Part shown: positions 19,757 to 27,711 of the stretch, piece by piece
How the letters are laid out: the number at the start of each line of letters is the position of its first letter
Position numbering within the stretch: position 1 is the first letter of the stretch
NCBI RefSeq assembly: GCF_014207985.1
Contig: NZ_JACHMI010000001.1
Span: forward strand, 1,595,001 to 1,659,000
Length of the DNA stretch: 64,000 bases
From: Nonomuraea rubra
Lineage (GTDB): Bacteria; Actinomycetota; Actinomycetes; Streptosporangiales; Streptosporangiaceae
Direction: 5' to 3'
Notes under the pieces: generated by a model
What the model was told of the DNA's origin: nothing
The model's database searches: none
The model's input: the letters and a program-made list of their open reading frames with translations, nothing else
Position numbers and translations under genes: made by a program

Positions 19757-19776
19757 GTTCATCCAACGGTTCATTC
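19757..19776 (+). promoter_or_regulatory. Direct repeat, candidate response-regulator site
   Basis: GTTCATCC (19757-19764) and GTTCATTC (19769-19776) lie one helical turn apart, 16-35 bases before the lipoprotein ATG. OmpR-type regulators bind such direct repeats. No experimental match is known to me. Confidence 0.35.
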
Positions 19777-19791
19777 GACGAGGAGAGCTTC

Positions 19792-20316
19792 ATGCGACGA
19801 CGAGTCTTCGGAGCGCTGGTCACGGCACCGTTCGCGCTCACCCTGATCCTGACGGGCTGCGGCTCGGGCGACAGCGGCGGTTCGGACGTGGCCTCCGTGA
19901 CCGGCACCGGCAACCAGCCCGCCGCCAGCGCGTCGCCGAGCGAGGATCCGCAGGCGATGGGGCTGAAGTTCGCCCAGTGCATGCGGGAGAACGGCATCGA
20001 CATGCCGGACCCGGAAGGCGGCAGGGTGACGATGCGCTTCGACAAGAACACGCCGCAGGAGAAGGTCCAGGCGGCCCAGGAGGCGTGCAAGCAGTACGCC
20101 CCGAGCGGCACCCGGCAGGGCGGCGGCGACCCGAAGCAGGCGGAGCGGATGCGCAAGCTCGCCCAGTGCATGCGCGACAACGGCGTCGAGGCCTACCCCG
20201 ACCCCGAGGGCAACATGATGCGCATCACCCCCGAGGTCGGCGAGGACCCCGACTTCAAGAGCGCCCAGGAGAAGTGCCAGAAGGAGTCCGCTGAGGCCGG
20301 CATGGGAGGTTCTTGA
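19792..20316 (+). CDS. Lipoprotein with duplicated CMR(E/D)NG motif
   Basis: 174 residues. Lipoprotein signal with lipobox LTGC (Cys23), then a Ser/Ala-rich spacer. Two copies of one helical module follow: LKFAQCMRENGIDMPDPEGG…EACKQYAP and LAQCMRDNGVEAYPDPEGN…EKCQKE. Each has the pattern FAQCMR-x-NG-x-PDP-x-G and a later cysteine, so two disulphides or a paired metal/ligand site are likely. GAGGAG lies upstream of the ATG. The stop overlaps the next start (TGATG). It is first in an export operon and is probably an accessory or sensor lipoprotein. Confidence 0.85.
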   Translation: MRRRVFGALVTAPFALTLILTGCGSGDSGGSDVASVTGTGNQPAASASPSEDPQAMGLKFAQCMRENGIDMPDPEGGRVTMRFDKNTPQEKVQAAQEACKQYAPSGTRQGGGDPKQAERMRKLAQCMRDNGVEAYPDPEGNMMRITPEVGEDPDFKSAQEKCQKESAEAGMGGS

Positions 20317-21458
20317 TGGGCCCAATGACGGAGAGGTCCACCATCGACGGAAAGGCGGAGCCGGAGGCCACGCCTCCCCGGCAGCGCCGCCGCCGCGGCA
20401 GGGGCAAGCTGGTGGCCGGGCTCCTGATCGCAGTGGCGGCGGCGGGTGGTGGGTTCGTCGCGGTCAACAGCACGGGCCTGCTGGAGGGCGGCGCAGGCCC
20501 GACCAGGTCGGCCAGCGCCCTGCCCCCGGCCACCGCCACGGTGAGCAGGCAGACGCTGAACGACACCAGGGACGCCGACGGCGAGCTCGGCTACGGCCCG
20601 GTGACCACGGCCGTGAGCCGCGCGCCCGGCACGATCACCTGGCTGCCCGAGAGCGGCGCGACGGTCACGCGCGGGAAGTCGCTCTACCGGCTGGACAACG
20701 ACCCCGTCACGCTCATGTACGGCGACACGCCCGCCTACCGCGACCTGAAGATCGGCTCGGAGGGCAAGGACGTCGAGAACCTGGAGCGCAACCTGGACAA
20801 GCTCGGCTACGACGGCTTCACGGTGGACGACGAGTTCACCTACGACACCTACGAGGCCGTCGTGGAGTGGCAGGAGGACCGCGGCCTGGACGAGACGGGC
20901 GTCGTCAAGCTGGGCCAGGTCGTCTTCGCCGACGGCAAGGTGCGCGTGGAGAGCATCGAGGCCGAGGAGGGCCAGCCGGCCCAGCCGGGCCAGAAGGTGC
21001 TGACGTACACGGGCACGTCCAAGGTGATCACGGTGCAGCTGGAGGCCGAGGACCAGCGGATGGCCAAGAAGGGCGCCAAGGTCGAGGTCACGCTGCCCGA
21101 CGGCAAGAGCGTGAACGGCAAGATCACCGAGGTGGCCACGGTCATCGTGCCCGGCGAGGGGCAGGAGGAGCCGGACACGCGGGTCGAGGCGCTGGTCTCG
21201 ATCGGGAACGCCAAGTCGGCCAAGGGGCTGGACAAGGCGTCGGTGGACGTGACGTTCACGGCGTCGCAGCGCAAGAACGTGCTGACGGTGCCGGTGGCGG
21301 CGCTGGTGGCGCTGCAGGAGGGCGGGTTCGGCCTGGAGGTCATCGAGGGTGGCAGCTCCCGGTACATCGCGGTCGAGACGGGCCTGTTCGCCGGCGGCAA
21401 GGTCGAGGTCTCCGGGGACGGGCTCACCGAGGGCATGACCGTGGGGATGCCGAAATGA
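20316..21458 (+). CDS. Membrane-fusion/adaptor protein with peptidoglycan-binding domain
   Basis: 380 residues. Arg-rich cytoplasmic tip, one transmembrane helix (about residues 30-52), then a HlyD/MacA-like beta-barrel and lipoyl halves. A PG_binding_1 domain is inserted (GSEGKDVENLERNLDKLGYDGF…VVEWQEDRGLDETG). Such adaptors are typical of actinobacterial MacB-type exporters. I chose the ATG at 20316 (GGGAGG six bases upstream, TGATG overlap) over the TTG three bases earlier. The stop overlaps the ATPase start (ATGA). It likely links the ABC transporter to the cell wall. Confidence 0.88.
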   Translation: MGPMTERSTIDGKAEPEATPPRQRRRRGRGKLVAGLLIAVAAAGGGFVAVNSTGLLEGGAGPTRSASALPPATATVSRQTLNDTRDADGELGYGPVTTAVSRAPGTITWLPESGATVTRGKSLYRLDNDPVTLMYGDTPAYRDLKIGSEGKDVENLERNLDKLGYDGFTVDDEFTYDTYEAVVEWQEDRGLDETGVVKLGQVVFADGKVRVESIEAEEGQPAQPGQKVLTYTGTSKVITVQLEAEDQRMAKKGAKVEVTLPDGKSVNGKITEVATVIVPGEGQEEPDTRVEALVSIGNAKSAKGLDKASVDVTFTASQRKNVLTVPVAALVALQEGGFGLEVIEGGSSRYIAVETGLFAGGKVEVSGDGLTEGMTVGMPK

Positions 21459-22156
21459 CGTACCCCATGATCGCTCTGACGGACGTGTCGAGGACGTATC
21501 CGGGCGGGGTGGCGGCGCTGAGGTCGGTGTCGCTGCGGATCGGTCACGGCGAGCTCGTCGCCATCGTCGGCCCGTCCGGGTCGGGGAAGTCGACCATGCT
21601 GAACGTCGTCGGCACCCTCGACCGCCCGTCGTCGGGGACCATCCAGATCGACGGGTACGACGTCTCGAAGCTGTCGGACAACCAGCTCTCGGCGCTGCGG
21701 GCGACCACGATCGGGTTCGTCTTCCAGTCCTTCCACCTGGCCGCGAAGGTCCCGGCGCTGGACAACGTGGCCGACGGGCTCATCTACACCGGCCTGAGCA
21801 GGGCCGAGCGCCGCCGCCGCGCGGCCGGCGCGCTCAAGAGGGTGGGGCTGGAGCATCGCATGGACCACGAGCCGCACGAGCTGTCAGGCGGTGAACGGCA
21901 GCGCGTGGCCATCGCCAGGGCGGTGGCGGGCGACCCGCCGCTGCTCCTGGCCGACGAGCCGACGGGCGCCCTGGACTCCGTCTCGGGCGCGGGGGTGATG
22001 GAGCTGCTGCACGAGCTGAACGCGGGCGGCACCACCATCGTGATCATCACGCATGACAGGGAGATCGCCGCCAGCCTGCCCCGGCAGGTACGGATGCGCG
22101 ACGGCGAGATCATCTCCGACTCGGCGCGAGAGCCCGCGGAATCCGGGGTGGCGTGA
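21455..22156 (+). CDS. MacB/LolD-type ABC transporter ATP-binding protein
   Basis: 233 residues. Walker A GPSGSGKST at 39-47, Q-loop FVFQSFHL, signature ELSGGERQRVAIARA, Walker B LLLADEPTGALD, H-loop VIITHD. The LolD/MacB subgroup is shown by the ADEPTGALD and the short C-terminus. It is translationally coupled to the adaptor before it (ATGA) and the permease after it (TGATG). Together they should form a mechanotransmission-type exporter of a lipid, peptide or antibiotic. Confidence 0.93.
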   Translation: MTYPMIALTDVSRTYPGGVAALRSVSLRIGHGELVAIVGPSGSGKSTMLNVVGTLDRPSSGTIQIDGYDVSKLSDNQLSALRATTIGFVFQSFHLAAKVPALDNVADGLIYTGLSRAERRRRAAGALKRVGLEHRMDHEPHELSGGERQRVAIARAVAGDPPLLLADEPTGALDSVSGAGVMELLHELNAGGTTIVIITHDREIAASLPRQVRMRDGEIISDSAREPAESGVA

Positions 22157-23370
22157 TGACGGTCATCGAGCGGCCACGCCTTTCCCCGGCCCGGATGCGG
22201 CCGGCCGACGTGATGCGGGTGGGCGCGGTCGGCCTGCGTACCCGGCCGCTGCGGGCGTTCCTGTCCGCGCTGGGCATCGCCATCGGCATCGCGGCCATGG
22301 TGGGCGTGGTCGGGCTGTCGTCGTCCTCGGGGGCCGAGCTCGACCGCCAGCTCTCCGCGCTGGGCACGAACCTGCTCACCCTCTCCGCGGGATCCACGAT
22401 CACCGGCGAGGCGGCCCAGATGCCGAAGGACGCGGAGGCGATGATCGATCGCATCGGGCCGGTCGAGGCGGTGTCGTCCATCGGCAAGGTGGGCGAGGCC
22501 AAGGTGTACCGCTCGGAGCAGATCCCGGAGGCCCAGACGGGCGGGATCACCACGTACGCGGCCCAGCTCGACCTGCCGGCCACCGTGGGGGCGACCCTGC
22601 GCAGCGGGACCTGGCTGAACGCGGCCACCGAACGCTATCCCGCCGCCGTGATCGGCTCCCTGACCGCTCAGCGGCTCGGCATCGGCGCGGCGAGCCCGGA
22701 CACCCAGATCATCGTCGGCGGGGTACGGTTCACGGTCGTCGGCGTCCTGGAGCCCGTGGCGCTGGCTTCGGACCTGGACAGCGGCGTGCTCGTCGGCTGG
22801 CCGGTGGCGGAGGAGCGGCTGGGCTTCGACGGTCACCCGACCACGCTCTACACCCGCTCGGAGGAGGCCAAGCTGGAGTCCGTACGCCAGGTGCTGGCGG
22901 GCACGGCCAACCCCGAGGCGCCGAACGAGGTGGACATCTCCCGCCCGTCCGACGCGCTGGCCGCCAAGCAGGCCACCAGCCAGGCGTTCGCCAACCTGCT
23001 CCTGGGCGTGGGCGCGGTGGCCCTGCTCGTGGGCGGGGTCGGGGTGGCCAACACGATGGTCATCTCGGTCCTGGAACGGCGCGCCGAGATCGGCCTGCGC
23101 CGCTCGCTGGGGGCTACCAGGGGGCAGATCAGGACGCAGTTCCTGGCCGAGTCGCTGCTGCTGTCGGCGCTGGGGGGCACCGGCGGCGTCCTGCTGGGGA
23201 CGGCGGTGACGATGGGGTACGCGCTCTACAGCGGCTGGCCCTCGGTCGTCCCGGCCTGGGCCACGGTCGGCGGCCTCGCCGCGACCCTGCTCATCGGCGC
23301 CGTCGCCGGCCTCTACCCGGCCATCCGCGCCTCCCGCCTCTCCCCGACCGAGGCCCTGTCCACGCCGTAG
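22156..23370 (+). CDS. MacB/FtsX-type ABC transporter permease
   Basis: 404 residues. N-terminal helix (LRAFLSALGIAIGIAAMVGVVGL), then an extracellular MacB_PCD domain of about 220 residues. Three C-terminal helices include LLLGVGAVALLVGGVGVANTM and the coupling segment ERRAEIGLRRSLGATRGQI. The ending SPTEALSTP is typical. It is the last gene of the four-gene export operon. Beyond its stop come five or six imperfect copies of the gene's own last 18 bases. Confidence 0.93.
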   Translation: MTVIERPRLSPARMRPADVMRVGAVGLRTRPLRAFLSALGIAIGIAAMVGVVGLSSSSGAELDRQLSALGTNLLTLSAGSTITGEAAQMPKDAEAMIDRIGPVEAVSSIGKVGEAKVYRSEQIPEAQTGGITTYAAQLDLPATVGATLRSGTWLNAATERYPAAVIGSLTAQRLGIGAASPDTQIIVGGVRFTVVGVLEPVALASDLDSGVLVGWPVAEERLGFDGHPTTLYTRSEEAKLESVRQVLAGTANPEAPNEVDISRPSDALAAKQATSQAFANLLLGVGAVALLVGGVGVANTMVISVLERRAEIGLRRSLGATRGQIRTQFLAESLLLSALGGTGGVLLGTAVTMGYALYSGWPSVVPAWATVGGLAATLLIGAVAGLYPAIRASRLSPTEALSTP

Positions 23371-23468
23371 GGGGCTGTCCACGCTGTAGGGGCTGTCCAC
23401 GCTGTAGGGGGGTGTCTCCACGGTGTAGGGCGTCTGCACACGCCGTAGAGCGGCTGCGCACGCCGTAG
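23355..23468 (+). repeat. Degenerate 18-20 bp tandem repeat of the permease 3' end
   Basis: CTGTCCACGCCGTAG, the last four codons and stop of the permease gene, is followed by about five imperfect copies (CTGTCCACGCTGTAG twice, TCTCCACGGTGTAG, CTGCACACGCCGTAG, CTGCGCACGCCGTAG) up to 23468. Each carries the TAG. Confidence 0.85.
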
Positions 23469-23483
23469 CCGGCGGGTTCCGAG

Positions 23484-23507
23484 GCCGCCCGGGTCCGCCC
23501 GGGCGGC
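23484..23507. terminator. Hairpin between convergent genes
   Basis: GCCGCCCGGG (23484-23493) pairs with CCCGGGCGGC (23498-23507) around a 4-base loop. It sits between the export operon and the convergent lipoprotein gene whose stop lies at 23507, so it can act in both directions. Confidence 0.65.
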
Positions 23508-23947
23508 TATTCGGCCGTGTAGCAGGTCGTCTTGCCCACCACCCGCACCGCGGGCTTCTCCCCGGACAGCACGGTCAGCTCGAACTCCAGCCGGGTCCTG
23601 GGATTGCGCAGCACCGCCACGCCCTGGTCGTCGTCCCGCAGGTCGAGATCGTCGACGACCTGGTCGTACCCGAGGGCCCGCAACCGCGCCAGCAACCCGT
23701 CCGCCGCCTGTGCGAAATCGCTTTCCGCCTGGACGAAATGGCGTAGCTGCCCCGGCACGCAGGTGTCGTCGTCGGCACTCCGCACGGCCGACAGCCGCAG
23801 CTCGGTGGCCCTGATCAGCTCACCGGCGTCGGCGTCGAGCTGCCTGCTGGCCGCTTCCAGGGTGGGCGGCTGGGACGGGGCGGCGCACGCCGTAACCGCC
23901 GCGACACAGATGAGCATCGCGGACAGGGCGTGTCGGCGGGCGCGCAC
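23507..23947 (-). CDS. Small putative lipoprotein, unknown function
   Basis: 146 residues. MRARRHALSAMLICVAAVTACAAP gives a lipoprotein-like signal with Cys21 after VTA. The mature part is helical then beta, with two cysteines (DDTCVPGQ and the near-terminal KTTCYTAE) that could pair. A central DDLDLRDDDQGVAVLRNPRTRLEFELTVLSG has no family I recognise. It stands alone, convergent with the export operon. Codon use matches its neighbours. Confidence 0.7.
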   Translation of the reverse strand: MRARRHALSAMLICVAAVTACAAPSQPPTLEAASRQLDADAGELIRATELRLSAVRSADDDTCVPGQLRHFVQAESDFAQAADGLLARLRALGYDQVVDDLDLRDDDQGVAVLRNPRTRLEFELTVLSGEKPAVRVVGKTTCYTAE

Positions 23948-24088
23948 GAGTGGACCCTACCTAAGATCACCGCTCGCTAACGAGTGAATCACGCGAAAAG
24001 CACGGGAGTGTCAACCCCGCATCGGCATAAACCGGTTCTAATAGGGCAGACAGCCACACTGTACGGCAGGCCGCCCCCACGGAGCTGG

Positions 24089-24415
24089 ATGACCTTCGAA
24101 ACAGATGACCGAGCACGCGTCACCCTCGTTCCGCACCCCTTCGGCTTGCGCATCACAGGAGAGGTCGACCGCGGCAACCGTCACCTGCTCGGCGGCGCCC
24201 TCGACTGGGCCCTCCTGGCGGGCAGCCACGACATCCGGCTGGACCTGTCCGGCCTGACGTTCATCGATGTGGCGGGAATGCGCCTCATCATCGTCGCCGC
24301 CGCCCGATTATCCCCGGACCGCGAGCTGGTCCTCGGCCCTGTCTCCCCGGTGGTCCGCCGCGTCCTCGCCCTGACGGGCTGGGACCAGGCTCCCGGCGTG
24401 CGCGTGTGCCTCTGA
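24089..24415 (+). CDS. STAS-domain protein without the usual phospho-serine
   Basis: 108 residues, the length of SpoIIAA/RsbV-type anti-sigma-factor antagonists. Strand RITGEVDRGNRHLLGGALDWAL and the loop IRLDLSGLTFIDVAGMRLIIVAAARL fit STAS. Where antagonists have Asp-Ser-Ser-Gly, this protein has Asp60-Val61-Ala62-Gly63, so the kinase-phosphorylated serine is missing. It would be constitutively 'dephosphorylated-like' or would bind a ligand. The ATG at 24089 has GGAGCTGG before it; a longer reading from the GTG at 23984 lacks a ribosome-binding site. No kinase or sigma gene lies nearby. Confidence 0.78.
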   Translation: MTFETDDRARVTLVPHPFGLRITGEVDRGNRHLLGGALDWALLAGSHDIRLDLSGLTFIDVAGMRLIIVAAARLSPDRELVLGPVSPVVRRVLALTGWDQAPGVRVCL

Positions 24416-24424
24416 CGCGCAGGT

Positions 24425-24937
24425 TCAGGGCCGCCAGCGTCGCAGGTCCGTGTCCTTCTCGTACGGCTGCGCGTCCGGATACGTCAGCAGCTCCACCGTC
24501 CCGCCCCAGGGCGTCCGGCAGTAGGCGAACCGGTTGCGCTCGCCCGCCTCCGGCCCCGGCAGCGGCACCGGCTCCGACAGCCGGACCCCGCCCGCCTCCG
24601 CGACCAGCCGCAGCGCCTCGTCCAGGTCGTCCACGTACAGGGCGACGTGCTGCCATCCCAGGTCGCACGGCAGCGCGGCCCCGCCCTGCCGCGGCCCGCT
24701 GAACTCGAACAGCTCGATCCCCGGCCCGTTGGGCAGGCGCAGCATGCGCACGGCGACCTCCGCCGTGCCCTGCGGCACCCCGAGCCGCCGCTCGGTGGCC
24801 CAGCCGCCCTTGGGGCCCTGCGCGCGGGGGAGGGTGTCGTAGAGCACTTCGGCGCCGAACGCACGGGCGAAGAACTCCGTGGCCGCGTCGAGGTCGGGCA
24901 CCGTCACCCCGACGTGGTCGATGCCGCGGACGGTCAT
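24425..24937 (-). CDS. VOC-family (glyoxalase-like) protein
   Basis: 170 residues. Paired betaalphabetabetabeta modules: MTVRGIDHVGVTVPDLDAATEFFARAFGAEVLY… with metal-type His8, and HVALYVDDLDEALRLVAEAGG…, ending FAYCRTPWGGTVELLTYPDAQPYE with the last-module Glu. The pattern resembles methylmalonyl-CoA epimerase or lactoylglutathione lyase-like enzymes, but the substrate cannot be read. The ATG overlaps the stop of the DUF421 gene (ATGA), so it belongs to the MreB-like/DUF421 operon. Confidence 0.85.
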   Translation of the reverse strand: MTVRGIDHVGVTVPDLDAATEFFARAFGAEVLYDTLPRAQGPKGGWATERRLGVPQGTAEVAVRMLRLPNGPGIELFEFSGPRQGGAALPCDLGWQHVALYVDDLDEALRLVAEAGGVRLSEPVPLPGPEAGERNRFAYCRTPWGGTVELLTYPDAQPYEKDTDLRRWRP

Positions 24938-25512
24938 GCGCTGCCTCCTGCTCTGGCCAGAGCGTCGAGCTTGCGCTCGATGCGGTCGAGCCGGGTACGC
25001 AGCTCCGCCACGTCACCCCGCTCGGCGTTCTCCTCGTCAGGCCGCAGCCTGACGAGCACGGCGCCGCCGGGCTCCAGCCGCACCAGGCTCGTGTCGGCCA
25101 CGCTCGTACCGCCTCTGAGCTGGATCGCCACGTCGACGTCGGCCTGCCGCACGCCCAGCCGCCGCAGCGCCGAGCGCACGTAACCGCCGTCGCGGGCCAG
25201 CACGATCGGGCTGCCCTCGACGAGCATGCCGATCGCCGGCACCGTCGCCGCCAGCCGCACCACGAGCGCGTTCACCGACATCAGGATCACCAGCCCGGCC
25301 AGGCCGCCGGCCAGCGAGTTGTCAGGCCCGATGATCGCGTTCTGCACGACGTTGCTCATCAGCAGCATGACCACGAAGTCGAAGTTGTTGAGCTGGGCGA
25401 TGCCCCGCTTGCCGCCGATGCGCAGCAGCGCCGCCACGGCCACGTACACCGCGATGGTCCTGACGGCCTTGTCGGCGAGCGAGACCCCGGTGTGGAACAG
25501 GTCGTCGATCAT
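24934..25512 (-). CDS. DUF421 membrane protein
   Basis: 192 residues. Three N-terminal transmembrane segments (TIAVYVAVAALLRIGGKRG; FVVMLLMSNVVQNAI; LAGLVILMSVNALVVRLA) are followed by the cytosolic DUF421 domain with EGSPIVLARDGGYVRSALRRLGVRQADVDVAIQLRGG. The family's RIGGKRGIAQLNNFDFVV loop is intact. The C-terminus has a short coiled coil (LRTRLDRIERKLDALARAG). DUF421 (YetF-like) proteins are linked to spore coat or envelope functions in Firmicutes; no biochemical role is settled. ATGA overlaps exist with both neighbours. Confidence 0.88.
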   Translation of the reverse strand: MIDDLFHTGVSLADKAVRTIAVYVAVAALLRIGGKRGIAQLNNFDFVVMLLMSNVVQNAIIGPDNSLAGGLAGLVILMSVNALVVRLAATVPAIGMLVEGSPIVLARDGGYVRSALRRLGVRQADVDVAIQLRGGTSVADTSLVRLEPGGAVLVRLRPDEENAERGDVAELRTRLDRIERKLDALARAGGSA

Positions 25513-26483
25513 GTACGGCCGCCACGGAGCCTCCCGATCAGGCCCAGTTCGCCCATGCACCGGCCCAGCCCCAGCGCCACGCACTCCAGCGGGCGCTCGG
25601 CCCTGCGGACGGGCATGCACAGCGTCTCCCGCAGCCGCCGCCCGAGCCCGCGCAGCAGCGCTCCGCCGCCGACCAGCACCGCGCCGCGCTCCCCGAGGTC
25701 GGCGGCCAGCTCGGCCGGGCAGCGTTCGACCGTCTCCATCGCCGCCCGCGCGATCGACTCGACCGGCTGCCCGGTGGCCTCGAAGATGTGCTGGACGGGC
25801 AGCGTCAGCTCCCGCTCGCGGCCGGTGCCGGGGTCGCGGGCCCGCACGACCACGTGCCCGTCGTGCGCGTGCCGCTTGGCCGACTCGGCCTCGCCGTCGT
25901 CGAGCTGCAGCCCGTGCTCGCGCTCCACGAAGCGGGCGATGGCCCTGTTCATGGCCTGCCCGCCGTACGGCACCGAGCCGGTCGCCACCACGGACTCGCC
26001 GGACAGCACGGCGATCCGCGCGGCGTCGCGGCCGATGTCGATCACCATGTGCCCGGTGCGGTCGGCGGGGGAGAGGCCCGCGCCGAGCGCGGCGGCCAGC
26101 GCGTGCGGGACCAGGTGCACGGTCCGGGCGTCCGCCTCGTACGCGATGTCCTGCAGCGCCTCGCGGTCCATCGGCGTGGAGTCGCCGGGCAGCGCCATGA
26201 CCAGGCGCGGCCGGGCGTACGGATGCCAGTGCACCTTGCGCAGGAAGTACCTGATCATGCGCCGGGCGAGTTCGGCGTCGGCGGGCAGCCCGCCGCTGAC
26301 CGGCCAGTGCGTGCGCCCGCCCGAGTCGGCGACGGCCTCCGCGCCGTACCCGACGATCTTGCCTGTGCGGTCGTCGCACATGACGACCGAGGGCTCGTCG
26401 AGCACGATGCCCTTGCGCTTGACGTAGATGCGCGTGCTCGCCGCTCCCAGATCCATTGCCAGGTCACGACCGAGGAGTCTCAT
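25509..26483 (-). CDS. MreB-like actin-fold protein
   Basis: 324 residues, close to MreB length. Phosphate-1 motif MDLGAASTRIYVKRKG (10-25) and the strand VLDEPSVVM match MreB. Phosphate-2 is VIDIGRDAARIAVLSG (147-162) where MreB has DIGGGTTE, so the glycine-rich turn is altered. The adenosine motif VGGGALLRGL is at 271-280. Residues after RYFLRKVHWHPYARPRLVMALPGDSTPMDREAL keep the MreB order. It is therefore a divergent MreB paralogue, probably ATP-binding but perhaps not hydrolysing or polymerising normally. First gene of an operon with DUF421 and VOC genes. No mreC or mreD is nearby. Confidence 0.85.
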   Translation of the reverse strand: MRLLGRDLAMDLGAASTRIYVKRKGIVLDEPSVVMCDDRTGKIVGYGAEAVADSGGRTHWPVSGGLPADAELARRMIRYFLRKVHWHPYARPRLVMALPGDSTPMDREALQDIAYEADARTVHLVPHALAAALGAGLSPADRTGHMVIDIGRDAARIAVLSGESVVATGSVPYGGQAMNRAIARFVEREHGLQLDDGEAESAKRHAHDGHVVVRARDPGTGRERELTLPVQHIFEATGQPVESIARAAMETVERCPAELAADLGERGAVLVGGGALLRGLGRRLRETLCMPVRRAERPLECVALGLGRCMGELGLIGRLRGGRT

Positions 26484-26562
26484 CGCGGAATTGGTTTCCT
26501 GATCCGTCCCAACCCAACACCACGAACGGAACGGATCCCCTTTACCTGTTACTACTGGGACT

Positions 26563-27135
26563 GTGCTCGACTACGACCTCGAAGCCGGACGTTACGACGA
26601 GACCCGCGGCGGGCTTCCGCGGGCGGAGGCGGCGGCGCGGGCCGTTCTCGACCTGGTGCCCGCGTCCGGCACGCTGCTCGACCTCGCCTGCGGCACGGGC
26701 CTGGTCACCAGGGAGCTGGCCGGTCACGGCCTGCGGGTGCTCGGCGTGGACGCCTCCGCCGGGATGGCGCGGATCGCCGCGGGGCGGGTGCGCGTGGTGC
26801 TGGGCGACGGGCGCAGGCTTCCGATACGCGACCGTTCGGTGGACGCGGTCACCACGATCTGGCTGCTGCACCTGCTCGACGACGCCCGCCCGGTGCTCGC
26901 CGAGGCCGCCCGCGTGCTGCGTCCGGGGGGAGTGTTCGTCACGACCGTTGACAAGCGGGCCGCGCACGGGCACGCGGGCGCCGGGGAGTCCGCCGACCGG
27001 CCCGAGCTCGTCGTCGCCGAGCTGGCCGGGCACGGGCTGCGGCCGGCCGGGGAGTCGCGGTTCGTCGGCCACGGGCAGGGCCGTCCGGGCGGTCCCGACC
27101 CGGTGTTCCGCTTGCTGTCGTTCACTTCACAGTGA
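26563..27135 (+). CDS. Class I SAM-dependent methyltransferase
   Basis: 190 residues from GTG. Begins DYDLEAGRYDETRGGLPRAEAAARAVL, then motif I LLDLACGTGLVTRELAGHG (38-56), motif II GVDASAGMARIA, and motif IV DRSVDAVTTIWLLHLLDDARPVLAEAARVLRPGGVFVTTVDK. A Methyltransf_11-type small-molecule methylase. The substrate is unknown. Divergent from the MreB-like operon with an 80-base gap; no strong ribosome-binding site precedes the GTG. Confidence 0.85.
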   Translation: MLDYDLEAGRYDETRGGLPRAEAAARAVLDLVPASGTLLDLACGTGLVTRELAGHGLRVLGVDASAGMARIAAGRVRVVLGDGRRLPIRDRSVDAVTTIWLLHLLDDARPVLAEAARVLRPGGVFVTTVDKRAAHGHAGAGESADRPELVVAELAGHGLRPAGESRFVGHGQGRPGGPDPVFRLLSFTSQ

Positions 27136-27203
27136 GCCCGGTTTCGCGTCATAAGCGGGGCCGTGCGAAGCTGTGAACTGTCCCCAACACCATGGAGGTC
27201 CTC

Positions 27204-27404
27204 ATGGCGGATACACCGGAGCCGGAAGTCAGCGAAACTCCCGAGGACGAGCTGAAGCGCAAGTTCCGCGAGGCGCTGGAGCGCAAGCGCAACCAGCACG
27301 CGGGCTCGGGCGCGGGTGGCAGGGGCGGCGACCCATCCAAGATCCACGGGGCGCACGGTCCGGCTGCGAGTAAAAGATCGTTCAGGCGCAAGAGCGGCGG
27401 CTGA
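27204..27404 (+). CDS. DUF5302-family small basic protein
   Basis: 66 residues. MADTPEPEVSETPEDELKRKFREALERKRNQ… then a Gly-rich middle and …GDPSKIHGAHGPAASKRSFRRKSGG. The acidic start, charged helix and basic SKIHG…KRxFRRKSG end are characteristic of the actinobacterial DUF5302 family, whose function is unknown. GGAGG at 27193-27198 makes ATG 27204 the start; the ATG at 27192 overlaps that ribosome-binding site. A terminator follows at 27420. Confidence 0.8.
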   Translation: MADTPEPEVSETPEDELKRKFREALERKRNQHAGSGAGGRGGDPSKIHGAHGPAASKRSFRRKSGG

Positions 27405-27419
27405 GGCTGGAATTCCGCG

Positions 27420-27448
27420 GGGGTACGGCATGCCGTGCCCCCTTTTAC
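27420..27448 (+). terminator. Rho-independent terminator after DUF5302 gene
   Basis: GGGGTACGGC and GCCGTGCCCC form a stem (one G-T pair) closed by a short loop, followed directly by CTTTTACTTT. Confidence 0.8.
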
Positions 27449-27493
27449 TTTGCCCGGGGAGGTAGATCTTTCGCCCGATTCATGAAGAATTGT

Positions 27494-27522
27494 TTGCAGA
27501 TGTCCGTTTCCGTGGCTACTGT
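27494..27522 (+). promoter_or_regulatory. Promoter of the riboswitch transcript
   Basis: TTGCAG (27494-27499), a 17-base spacer, then TACTGT (27517-27522): good -35 and -10 boxes for a principal actinobacterial sigma factor. Transcription would start near 27529, just before the riboswitch. Confidence 0.65.
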
Positions 27523-27544
27523 AATCGCCATTACCAGCCGGTTA

Positions 27545-27705
27545 CCCGGTCCTTACCCCAGAAGGACGGCCGGTTGGCGCCGAATCCCGAGCGATCGGGA
27601 ACCGGGGAACCACCTCCGTTGGGGTGAATCCGGCACGTGCCGGTAGGGCAACTCCACCGCCCGAACCCGTCAGCTAACCCGGTAGGCGTGATGGAGAGGA
27701 CAACT
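27545..27705 (+). ncRNA. Cyclic di-AMP (ydaO/yuaA) riboswitch
   Basis: The conserved blocks of the ydaO class occur in order: GGAACCGGGGAACCACC, GTTGGGGTGAATCC, a variable stem, GGTAGGGCAACTCC, CCGAACCCGTCAGCTAACC and CGGTAGGCGTGATGGAGAGGA. In actinobacteria this class usually precedes genes for resuscitation-promoting factors, NlpC/P60 and other wall hydrolases and switches them off when c-di-AMP binds. Here the next long gene encodes a secreted protein of unknown type (27889). The exact ends of the aptamer are estimated. Confidence 0.88.
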
Positions 27706-27711
27706 TACCCC

